Source: an uncultured Bacteroidales bacterium (lineage in GTDB: Bacteria > Bacteroidota > Bacteroidia > Bacteroidales > Bacteroidaceae). Taken from it: a stretch of 23,381 bases of DNA. The position numbers were made by a program, and so were the translations under genes. Of this stretch, positions 7,187 to 13,799 are shown piece after piece. Below the pieces are notes generated by a model. The model was not told the origin of the DNA and did no database searches. It saw only the letters and a program-made list of their open reading frames with translations. The stretch is taken from positions 1 to 23,381 of the forward strand of contig CADCOX010000146.1 of assembly GCA_902803195.1 (NCBI GenBank), written 5' to 3'. Every line of letters begins with the position of its first letter. Position 1 is the stretch's first letter.

Positions 7187-8473
7187 ATGAACAAGACTTA
7201 TCTCTCTCTTCCGATTCTCGTCCTCTCATTTTGCTTGTGCAACCTGTGCCTCTCGTGTGGCCAAGCCTCGCGCAAGGCTGAGGGCGTGAGCGACACTTCG
7301 GTCGTCGACACCCTTGAACTTCACTACGCCAAAGGCTTCAGTGTTCGAATGCTTGCCAACGGCGTCCGCCTCGTTGACATTGCCGACCCTCAGACCGACG
7401 AGGACCGCATGCCCGTCAGCTATCACTTCGCATTGGTGCCCAAATCGGCGAACAAACCTACGAACAGCGCGCAGCTAAGCGAGGCTCTTCCCCCGGCGGG
7501 GGAGCAGGGAGAGGGTCATGAGACTCTTGTTGTCCCAGTCCCCATCGACCGCACCCTTGTGATGACCATGCTGCAACTCTCCAACTTCACGGCCTTAGAT
7601 GCGCTCGATGTGGTTCGCGGCATCACGGGCACGAAGAACCTCTTCAACAAGGACGTGCGGGCGCGCGTGAAAGACGGACGCATCGTCAAGATAGGCATGG
7701 AGGGCAATTTCGACACAGAGCTCATCCTGGCGGCTCAGCCCGAGGTCATCTTCATCTCGCCCTTCAAGCGCGGAGGCTATGACGTCATCAAGGAGACCGG
7801 CATCACCCTTATCCCCCACCTCGGCTACAAGGAGCTCCATCCCCTCGGGCAGGCCGAATGGATCAAGTTCGTCGGACTCTTCCTCGGCAAGGAGCACGAG
7901 GCCGACAGTATCTTTGCAGGCATCGAGGAGAGATATAATCGTCTGAAAGAAAAGACCCAATCCCTCCCGTCAAGGAGGGGAGAGGCTGGCGCGAAGGCGG
8001 CAAGCGGAAACGAAAGTCTCCCCTCACGGGGAGATGGAGAGGGGACTACTCCCAAGGTCTTCTCGGGCGAGATGCACGGCGGCAACTGGTATGCGGTGGG
8101 CGGCAAGAACGCCTTGGCCCAGCTCTTCCGCGACGCAGGGGCCGACTATGTCATCAAGGACGACAACACGGGAGGCGTCAACATCGAGTTCGAACAGCTC
8201 TACGCTCAGGCTGCCGACGCCGACTACTGGCGCATCCTCAACAGCTATCCCGGCGATTTCTCCTACGAAGCACTCAAGGCCAGCGAGCCACGCAACGAGC
8301 TCTTCCGAGCCTTCCGCGAGCGGAAAGTCATCTACTGCAACATGAAGCAGACGCCCTACTACGAGCTCGCGCCCATGATGCCCGACGTCCTGCTGGCCGA
8401 CCTCATCGCCATCTTCCACCCCGAACTCATGCCCGACGACTATCAACCCACGTTCTACAGGCTGCTGAAATAA
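7187..8473 (+). CDS. BtuF-like periplasmic-binding lipoprotein for B12/iron-type ABC transporter
   Basis: An N-terminal signal peptide ends in CLSCGQ, so C24 is the likely lipidated cysteine. The rest matches helical-backbone metal/B12 binding proteins: PVPIDRTLVMTMLQLSNFTALDAL, then ELILAAQPEVIFISPF, GITLIPHLGYKELHPLGQAEWIKFVGLFLG, and a C-terminal half with GGKNALAQLF and DYWRIL. It should deliver substrate to the permease 20 bases upstream. It is 428 residues, longer than usual, because REP-like palindromes are translated at residues 100-110 (SEALPPAGEQGEGHE region) and 256-287 (SLPSRRGEAG to SLPSRGDGEG). The second insertion lies after a predicted helix (ERYNRLKEKTQ) near the link between the two lobes. 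Substrate is inferred from the operon only. Confidence 0.9.
   Translation: MNKTYLSLPILVLSFCLCNLCLSCGQASRKAEGVSDTSVVDTLELHYAKGFSVRMLANGVRLVDIADPQTDEDRMPVSYHFALVPKSANKPTNSAQLSEALPPAGEQGEGHETLVVPVPIDRTLVMTMLQLSNFTALDALDVVRGITGTKNLFNKDVRARVKDGRIVKIGMEGNFDTELILAAQPEVIFISPFKRGGYDVIKETGITLIPHLGYKELHPLGQAEWIKFVGLFLGKEHEADSIFAGIEERYNRLKEKTQSLPSRRGEAGAKAASGNESLPSRGDGEGTTPKVFSGEMHGGNWYAVGGKNALAQLFRDAGADYVIKDDNTGGVNIEFEQLYAQAADADYWRILNSYPGDFSYEALKASEPRNELFRAFRERKVIYCNMKQTPYYELAPMMPDVLLADLIAIFHPELMPDDYQPTFYRLLK
7484..7517 (+). repeat. REP-like palindrome in the btuF-like gene
   Basis: This 34-bp member begins GCTC, has a cccccg/cgggggag hairpin and ends gagagggtc, as in the cbiET copies. It is read in frame as ALPPAGEQGEGH, between residues of the N-terminal region that otherwise looks continuous. 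Confidence 0.75.
7954..8046. repeat. Inverted pair of REP-like palindromes in the btuF-like gene
   Basis: The left arm (7954-7986) is in reverse orientation, gaccc... to ...gagaggc, and the right arm (8016-8046) is forward, gtctcccc... to ...ggggac. Each arm has its own hairpin (ctcccgtcaaggaggggag and ctcccctcacggggag). The layout copies the cbiET pair, but the arms have diverged from each other. The DNA is read through in frame. Confidence 0.75.
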
Positions 8474-8485
8474 AGGTCAAGAAGA

Positions 8486-8554
8486 AACGTTATAACGTTA
8501 TTTCGATATTTCGAAATTTCGATATTCCGTTATTTCGATATTCCGATATTTCGA
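8486..8554. repeat. AT-rich 8-bp tandem repeat plus 14-bp perfect palindrome between btuF and cbiJ-cbiD
   Basis: The 97-base gap holds a perfect palindrome, aacgttataacgtt (8486-8499). It runs into seven 8-bp units of the form TATTTCGA/TATTCCGA (8499-8554), with minor variants aatttcga and tattccgt. The region is much richer in A/T than the genes on either side. No clear -7 box or transcription terminator is visible, so the function is unknown. Confidence 0.9.
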
Positions 8555-8570
8555 AAACTCGTGAATAAAG

Positions 8571-10370
8571 ATGATTCTCGTTTTCGGCGGCACATCAGAA
8601 GGCCGCAAGGCTGCAGAGGTGCTGGAGCAGGCAGGTAAACCCTTCTACTACAGCACGAAGACGGGCGAGCAGGAGCTTGCCCTGAAGCATGGTCTGCGCC
8701 TCGACGGAGCCTTGGACGAAAGCGCTATGAAGCTGTTCTGCCGCGAGCACGACATTCGTCTGATCGTGGATGCCGCCCATCCCTTTGCCGAACGACTGCA
8801 TGCGACGGTGGCGATGGTAGCCGCTGCGTTGAAGCTGCCCCTCATCCGCTACGAGCGCCTCTATCCCAAGCGCGATCGTTCGCTGGAATGGGTGGATAGC
8901 GTCGAAGACATCCGATGGGGCGATGCTCCCCTGCGCATCCTCTCGACCTTGGGCGTCCAGAGTATAGCGCGACTGAAGCCCTACGAGAACGCCGACCGAC
9001 ATTTCCTCTACCGCATCCTCCCTCGTGAGAGTTCCATCACCCTCGCTCGTTCGCTGGGAGCTACCGACGAGCAACTCTGCTTCTACCACGAAGGCGAAGA
9101 CGAGCAGAGCGTCCTGCAACGCTTGCAGCCCGATGTCCTCTTGCTGAAGGAAAGTGGCCTCTCAGGCGGATTCCTCGAGAAAGTAGAAGCCGCCAAAGCT
9201 TTGCGCATCCGCGTCATCGCCATCCGACGCCCCACACTCTACTCTTCACCCTCCACCACGCACCACTCTTCACCCTCCACTGCGCACCACTCTTCACTTT
9301 CCACTCTCCACCCAACTCTCGTCGACGGTCCTCACGGCTTGCGTCGCGCGGTAGAACGCCTGCTGCCCGATTTCTTCACTTTGAAAAGCGGTCTCACCAC
9401 AGGCACTTGTGCCACAGCTGCTGCTGTAGCCGCCTGGCATCGCTTGCTCACGGGCGAGACGCCTGACGAGGTCGCTGTACGATTGCCTGATGGCGAAAGC
9501 ATCAGGGTAGCAGTCGCTTACGCCGACGACTATGCCTATTGCATCAAGGACGCAGGCGATGACCCCGATGTGACGGATGGCGCTGAGGTGCGAGCCTCGG
9601 TGGTGCCGTCCGACCATTTCCTGATATGCGGTGGCGAAGGTGTAGGGCGCTTCACGCTTCCGGGCTTCGACTATCCTCCAGGCGAAGCAGCCATCAACAG
9701 AGGCCCTCGACGGATGCTGCGCGAGAACATAACGGGCAACTACGCCGTCACGATCAGCGTACGCGATGGGGCCGACATCGCACGTCGTACGTTCAACCCC
9801 AGGCTCGGCATCGAGGGCGGCATCAGCATCATCGGTGTCTCGGGCATCGTCCAACCCTACAGCGAAGAGGCCTTCCTCGAGAGCATCCGCAAGTGCTTGT
9901 GCGTGGCCGAAGCGAGTGGTGCTGAGCGCGTTGTACTCGGGAGTGGGGCCAAGAGCGAGGATGCACTCAAGGGCTTCTATCCCCATCTCCCCGCGCAGGC
10001 TTTCGTGCAGTATGGCAACTACGTTGGCGCAACGCTCACGATGGCCGACGAATTGGGCATCCGTCAGCTCACGTTGGGCATGATGTTGGGCAAAGCTGCG
10101 AAACTCGCAGCAGGTCAACTGGATACGCACAGCCGTCAAGGTACCTTCGACCGCGTGTTCATCGCTCAACTGCTGACTGAGGCTGGCATCGAGCTCGACA
10201 TCAACACCATCACGCTCGTGCGCGAGTTGTGGGACCTTCTGCCAGCCGAACGCATAGAACCTTTCGTGAAGGTCGTCATCGACCATTGTCGCCGCTATTG
10301 CGAGCCCCTGTTCACGAAAGGCGAACTCACCCTCCTACTCATAGACGACAAGGGCTGCATCTATGCCTGA
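8571..10370 (+). CDS. CbiJ-CbiD fusion: cobalt-precorrin-6A reductase / cobalt-precorrin-5B C1-methyltransferase
   Basis: Residues 1 to about 222 are CbiJ/CobK, an NAD(P)H-dependent reductase: MILVFGGTSEGRKAAEVLEQ opens the Rossmann fold, followed by VDAAHPFAERLHA and LLLKESGLSGG. Residues from about 268 are CbiD, with the signature SGLTTGTCATAAA (273-285), PGEAAINRGPRRMLREN and GMMLGKAAKLAAGQLDTHS. CbiD methylates C1 in the anaerobic pathway and CbiJ reduces the next-but-one intermediate. The linker (about residues 224-247) is encoded by three 24-bp tandem units and has no resemblance to either family. The gene follows btuF after a 97-base repeat-filled gap and is the last gene of the operon; the next gene points the other way. 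Confidence 0.94.
   Translation: MILVFGGTSEGRKAAEVLEQAGKPFYYSTKTGEQELALKHGLRLDGALDESAMKLFCREHDIRLIVDAAHPFAERLHATVAMVAAALKLPLIRYERLYPKRDRSLEWVDSVEDIRWGDAPLRILSTLGVQSIARLKPYENADRHFLYRILPRESSITLARSLGATDEQLCFYHEGEDEQSVLQRLQPDVLLLKESGLSGGFLEKVEAAKALRIRVIAIRRPTLYSSPSTTHHSSPSTAHHSSLSTLHPTLVDGPHGLRRAVERLLPDFFTLKSGLTTGTCATAAAVAAWHRLLTGETPDEVAVRLPDGESIRVAVAYADDYAYCIKDAGDDPDVTDGAEVRASVVPSDHFLICGGEGVGRFTLPGFDYPPGEAAINRGPRRMLRENITGNYAVTISVRDGADIARRTFNPRLGIEGGISIIGVSGIVQPYSEEAFLESIRKCLCVAEASGAERVVLGSGAKSEDALKGFYPHLPAQAFVQYGNYVGATLTMADELGIRQLTLGMMLGKAAKLAAGQLDTHSRQGTFDRVFIAQLLTEAGIELDINTITLVRELWDLLPAERIEPFVKVVIDHCRRYCEPLFTKGELTLLLIDDKGCIYA
9241..9312. repeat. 24-bp tandem repeat x 3 in the CbiJ-CbiD linker
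   Basis: Three consecutive 24-bp units (9241-9264, 9265-9288, 9289-9312) each start actcttca and end cacc; the first two differ at only two positions and the third is more diverged. Each unit equals 8 codons, so copy-number change would lengthen or shorten the linker without shifting frame. The encoded peptide repeats SSPSTTHH, SSPSTAHH, SSLSTLHP. Confidence 0.93.
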
Positions 10371-10443
10371 GGAGGGTGACTATCATTCCTTCAGTTCCGA
10401 ATCTTGGTGAGTTCTTGGTCTCCGGCGAGGCCTCGCACTTCCT

Positions 10444-11001
10444 TCAGAACGGCATGAGTAGGCCTTGGTCGAAGCGATAGCAAGCGCTGTCGCCCCTCCA
10501 TTTGTCGGTGTAGCCGATGACCTCTGTTGTGCCGTCGCCATCGAGGTCGTCAAGGCGCAGGATGTCGTAGGGCAGGCGAGCGAGCGCCCACGGGCCTTGC
10601 TGCGCACTCTCGCCGTAGTAGGGATAGAGAACATACCAGAACTCAGAGCCGTAGGTCGACGAGATGTCGTAGGTGTGGAGGACGTAGGCATCGACGCCCT
10701 TGACGAACTGAACGGTGTCGAAGAGCAGGCTGCCGTCGTCGCGCCGACAGAAGTTCTTGTTGCCCACGGCAATGGCCTCGTCGAGGTTGCCGTCGGCGTC
10801 GGTCAGTACGACATAGGTGGAAGAGACCTCGTCGCGCAGCCCTTGGTAGAGGTTCAGACGCGAGGCGTCGGAGAGTGGGTAGGAGGCTACGAGGCTGACG
10901 GAGTCGGGTAGGAGACTGGCGGCAGGCTTAGTCGTTGGGACTTGCTTGCAGCTGGCCATGAACGCGCTGACGAAGAGCGCGAGAAGGATGGATTTCTTCA
11001 T
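10444..11001 (-). CDS. Small lipoprotein of unknown function
   Basis: The 185-residue product starts MKKSILLALFVSAFMASCKQ, a lipoprotein signal peptide with C18 as the likely lipidation site. That is why I take the ATG at 10999-11001 over an in-frame ATG 45 bases upstream that would add a tail without signal character and run into a REP-like palindrome. The mature part contains YVVLTDADGNLDEAIAV and near the end LDDLDGDGTTEVIGYTDKW, the acidic DxDxDG pattern common to calcium-binding loops and FG-GAP/VCBS-like repeats. A short beta-rich domain is plausible. I do not recognise the family and assign no function. The gene faces the end of the cobalamin operon (74 bases between the convergent stops) and lies 149 bases downstream of the NagB-like fusion on the same strand. 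Confidence 0.8.
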   Translation of the reverse strand: MKKSILLALFVSAFMASCKQVPTTKPAASLLPDSVSLVASYPLSDASRLNLYQGLRDEVSSTYVVLTDADGNLDEAIAVGNKNFCRRDDGSLLFDTVQFVKGVDAYVLHTYDISSTYGSEFWYVLYPYYGESAQQGPWALARLPYDILRLDDLDGDGTTEVIGYTDKWRGDSACYRFDQGLLMPF

Positions 11002-11026
11002 GAAAGATGAGGGGCTTGTGAAGGAA

Positions 11027-11084
11027 GACCCCACTCCCCTCTGCATCGCTCCGTGTGAGGCGGAGGAGAGTAGGGGGTGAGGTC
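11027..11084. repeat. Intergenic REP-like palindrome (divergent member)
   Basis: This 58-bp element, between the lipoprotein gene and the NagB-like fusion, begins gacccc and ends gaggtc, and contains an inner ctccg/cggag hairpin followed by a gagagtagggggtgaggtc tail. The ends and tail match the in-gene palindromes, but the stem has diverged. It could lie in the lipoprotein 5' leader on the minus strand. Confidence 0.6.
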
Positions 11085-11100
11085 GGACAGTAGTTCAACG

Positions 11101-11124
11101 GACTGAGCAATAGAACGCTCAGTC
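11101..11124 (-). terminator. Hairpin downstream of the NagB-like fusion, possible terminator
   Basis: GACTGAGC (11101-11108) and GCTCAGTC (11117-11124) form a perfect 8-bp stem with an 8-base loop, starting 27 bases past the nagB-like stop on the minus strand. There is no T-run after it in that direction, so an intrinsic terminator role is only possible, not shown. Confidence 0.4.
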
Positions 11125-11150
11125 AGGACTTCTTATTTAGCAGTAGCGTG

Positions 11151-13142
11151 TTAGAGCGGATGGTACTGCACGAAGGCTTCCATCGCCTCGTAGGCTGCCA
11201 GACCGAGGCGGTTGTAGAGGTCGGCCGTAGCGTGGTTGCGGTCCTCTGCGCGCTGCCAGAACAGACGCTCGTCGTTGCCCAGGAACGGGGCACTCTCCAT
11301 CTGCGAGGCATGCTTGAGGATAGCGTTGCGCTTCGTACGCAGTTCCTCGGGACTGATGGGCACAGCCATCTCGATGTGCTCAATCTCCCATTCAGCCCAC
11401 GCACCACGATACATCCAGATGCGGCAGTTCTTCAGCCACTCGGCACCAGCCTCCTTCTCGATATCGATGGCGGCGAGCACAGCATCGGTGCAGACGCGGT
11501 GGGTGCCATGTGGGTCGGCCAGGTCGCCTGCCACGAAGATCTGATGCGGCTTCACTTCGCGCAGCAGGTCGAGCACGATGTCGACGTCGGCCTCGGAGAT
11601 GGGGTTCTTGTGGATCTTGCCCGTCTCGTAGAACGGCAGGTTCAGGAAGTGTACGCGCTCGAGAGGGATGCCACTGTACATCGATGCCATTCGGGCTTCG
11701 CCGCGACGGATGAGGCCTTTGACTTCGAGGATGTCACGCGTGTCGAAGTCCTCGGGTTTCTTCTTGTTGATGAAGTCGATGAACTCCTTGTAGCGAGCGT
11801 TGATGACCTCGTTCTTGCCCTCGTCGAAGAGCTCGTTGAAGCCATTGATGAAGTGCATGAAGCGGAACACTTCCTCGTCGCCCACCGCGATGTTGCCGCT
11901 GGTCTCGTAGGCCACGTGAACCTCATGTTTCTGCTTGACGAGGCGTTGCAGCGTACCGCCCATCGAGATGACGTCGTCGTCGGGGTGAGGCGAGAAGATG
12001 ATGATGCGCTTCTGCGCAGGCTTGGCGCGCTCGGGACGATTGGTGTCGTCGGCGTTGGGCTTACCTCCAGGCCAACCCGTGATGGTATGCTGCAGGTCGT
12101 TGAAGATCTTGATGTTGACATCGTAGGCCGAACCATAGATGGCCAGCAACTCGCCCAGTCCGTGCTCGTTGTAGTCCTTGTTGGTCAGCTTCAGGATGGG
12201 TTTGCCGGTCTTCTGGCAGAGCCACACGATAGCCGAGCGGATGAGTTTGTCGTCCCAGTCGCACGAGGTGACCAGCCACGGGCGGCGTATGCGCGTGAGG
12301 TTGGCAGCGCTCGAGAGGTCGAGGACCACTTGAACGTTGTTGTGCATCTGCAGGAAGGTAGCGCTCTGCTGGTCGGTCATCTCGCCTTCGACGGCGCTCT
12401 TGATGACCTCTGCTTTCTCTTCACCCCAAGCCAGGAGGAAGATCTTGCGCGCCTTGCGTATGGTGCTGACGCCCATCGTGATGGCGCAGACGGGTACGTT
12501 CTGCTCGTTGCCGAACACCTTGACGGCTTCAGCGCGGCTGGTGGCGTCGAGCAGCACGAGACGCGTGTGGCTGTTGCGCTGCGAACCTGTCACATTCAGG
12601 GCGATGTTGCCCATGCGACCGATGCCGAGCAGGCAGATGTCGATGCCGCCCATCTGCTCGATAAACTTCTCGTAGGCCATGCAATGCTCTGTGACGCGCT
12701 CCTGAGGAGTAGTGCCGTCGAGAGGATAGATGTTCTGCGAGGGGATGTCTACGCGATCGAAGAACTGCTCCTTCAGGATCTTCAGGTTCGACTGCACGCT
12801 GTCGGCAGGCAGGGGGTAGTATTCGTAGGTGACGAAGACCACGACGTTCTGGAAGCTCAGCCCTTCTTCCTCATGCATGCGCACGAGCTGGTTGAACACT
12901 TCGGTCAGCGTGGCACCACCCGAGAAGGCTATGGTGCAGGCGCGAATCTCGCGCTGGCGCTGACGGATGGTAGCCGCCACCTTGAGGGCTACATCGATAG
13001 CAGCCTCCTCGGCGGTGGCATAGATGTCCGTGGGCAGTTTCTCAAAACGCGTGAGCACTGAGCGCTCGATGTTGCCACCCGGACGATAGTAGCGCGGCGA
13101 CACGCGGTCCAGGGTGATCTGTGAACTTAGATTCGTTTTCAT
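11151..13142 (-). CDS. NagB-like (glucosamine-6-phosphate deaminase family) domain fused to a PIG-L/LmbE-type deacetylase domain
   Basis: Residues 1 to about 290 align by eye with the NagB/6-phosphogluconolactonase fold: AFSGGATLTEVFNQL, FVTYEYYPLPADS, DICLLGIGRMGNIALN, AITMGVSTI. Residues from about 378 form a PIG-L/LmbE deacetylase: FSPHPDDDVISMGG (zinc ligands H386 and D389) and HGTHR (H548 as likely third ligand). This fused length is, to my knowledge, common in Bacteroidetes and usually annotated nagB. The deaminase catalytic residues known from E. coli NagB are not conserved: D72 aligns with Y106, D141 with M177, H143 with N179 and E148 with V184. The deacetylase motifs look intact. A role in N-acetylated amino-sugar metabolism is likely, but GlcN6P deaminase activity is doubtful. 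The middle stretch (about 290-375, rich in WLCQKTGKPILKLTNKDYNE) is a linker region I do not recognise. Confidence 0.88.
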   Translation of the reverse strand: MKTNLSSQITLDRVSPRYYRPGGNIERSVLTRFEKLPTDIYATAEEAAIDVALKVAATIRQRQREIRACTIAFSGGATLTEVFNQLVRMHEEEGLSFQNVVVFVTYEYYPLPADSVQSNLKILKEQFFDRVDIPSQNIYPLDGTTPQERVTEHCMAYEKFIEQMGGIDICLLGIGRMGNIALNVTGSQRNSHTRLVLLDATSRAEAVKVFGNEQNVPVCAITMGVSTIRKARKIFLLAWGEEKAEVIKSAVEGEMTDQQSATFLQMHNNVQVVLDLSSAANLTRIRRPWLVTSCDWDDKLIRSAIVWLCQKTGKPILKLTNKDYNEHGLGELLAIYGSAYDVNIKIFNDLQHTITGWPGGKPNADDTNRPERAKPAQKRIIIFSPHPDDDVISMGGTLQRLVKQKHEVHVAYETSGNIAVGDEEVFRFMHFINGFNELFDEGKNEVINARYKEFIDFINKKKPEDFDTRDILEVKGLIRRGEARMASMYSGIPLERVHFLNLPFYETGKIHKNPISEADVDIVLDLLREVKPHQIFVAGDLADPHGTHRVCTDAVLAAIDIEKEAGAEWLKNCRIWMYRGAWAEWEIEHIEMAVPISPEELRTKRNAILKHASQMESAPFLGNDERLFWQRAEDRNHATADLYNRLGLAAYEAMEAFVQYHPL

Positions 13143-13182
13143 TCTTATAAGTTAGTTTATAGTGTAAAGTGAACATGCGTGT

Positions 13183-13701
13183 TCAGAAGTAGAATCCTAC
13201 GCCGAGCTTGAAGCCAACGGTGCTGGCGTCGGCGAAGTCGTTGAGCGACATCTGATAGTAGACGGCAGGCTCGATGGTCAAGTATTGGTTGATGAAGAAG
13301 GCGTAGCCTATCTCGGGCGTGAGGTAGAAGTTATCGTAGGATTGCTCGTGGTGGGCATACTGGGCAGCCAGACCCAGGTAGATGCCATTCTGCTCGATGT
13401 AGTAGCGACCACCGACGCCGAACAAGAGCTCGTCCTGATGAATCTTGCGGCCTATGCTGTTCAGACGGTCGTAGGTGAGGCGCTTGTGGGTGTACTCGGC
13501 TTGAGCATAGAACATCCAGTCGTCGACGACGAACACACCAGCCGTAGCACCGATGTCGAAGCGCAGCTTGTCGTTCTTGCTGTACGAGAAGTTGAGGCTG
13601 CTCGACGAAAGGTTCAGGTAACTCTTGCCGCCCTCGAACTGTGCATTGGCGGTCAACGTGCAAAGGGCCATCATGCAGCCCAGAATGATTTTCTTAAACA
13701 T
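13183..13701 (-). CDS. Small outer-membrane beta-barrel protein
   Basis: The 172-residue protein has a cleavable signal peptide (MFKKIILGCMMALCTLTANA, cut before QFEGG) and then alternating hydrophobic/polar strands rich in Tyr, Phe and Gly, ending in the aromatic GVGFYF that is typical of outer-membrane barrels recognised by BamA. The size fits an 8-strand barrel of the OmpW/OmpX-like or 'outer membrane beta-barrel domain' group. In-frame ATG codons further upstream would give a longer N-terminus without signal character, so I chose 13699-13701. It lies 40 bases upstream of the NagB-like fusion on the same strand and may be cotranscribed with it. Ligand or adhesive function is unknown. Confidence 0.85.
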   Translation of the reverse strand: MFKKIILGCMMALCTLTANAQFEGGKSYLNLSSSSLNFSYSKNDKLRFDIGATAGVFVVDDWMFYAQAEYTHKRLTYDRLNSIGRKIHQDELLFGVGGRYYIEQNGIYLGLAAQYAHHEQSYDNFYLTPEIGYAFFINQYLTIEPAVYYQMSLNDFADASTVGFKLGVGFYF

Positions 13702-13742
13702 GTTTTTACTCCTTATAATTAAAAATGATTCAATAATTTGTG

Positions 13743-13774
13743 CAAAACTAATGGTTTGCCCCGACTCGTACAAG
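13743..13774 (-). promoter_or_regulatory. Bacteroidetes-type promoter for the outer-membrane protein gene
   Basis: On the minus strand TAGTTTTG (13743-13750) matches the -7 consensus TAnnTTTG. CTTG (13771-13774) lies 20 bases further upstream, one base off the -33 TTTG. It precedes the chosen ATG by about 40 bases. The -33 region overlaps an imperfect 8-bp hairpin (13764-13787). Confidence 0.6.
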
Positions 13775-13799
13775 AAAAGGTGCGAGTTTTTAGGTTTAT

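Noticed and set aside
1..10370. Cobalamin riboswitch
   Set aside because: I looked for a B12-box-like element in the intergenic gaps (7167-7186, 8474-8570) and saw none; it may lie upstream of the window.
10425..10436. gcgaggcctcgc as a terminator between the convergent cbiJ-cbiD and lipoprotein genes
   Set aside because: It is a perfect palindrome but has no loop and no T-run, so it would make a poor RNA hairpin.
11148..13061. A 637-codon open frame on the + strand opposite the NagB-like fusion
   Set aside because: It is an antisense shadow caused by the GC-rich third positions of the real gene; its translation is low in recognisable motifs, whereas the minus strand shows two known domains.
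13171..13184. gaacatgcgtgttc as an operator upstream of the NagB-like fusion
   Set aside because: Only a 5-bp arm pair, and it overlaps the stop codon of the outer-membrane protein gene; too weak to claim.
13764..13787. Hairpin followed by TTTTT as an intrinsic terminator
   Set aside because: The T-run is on the + strand side, but both neighbouring genes are on the minus strand; in that direction there is no T-run.
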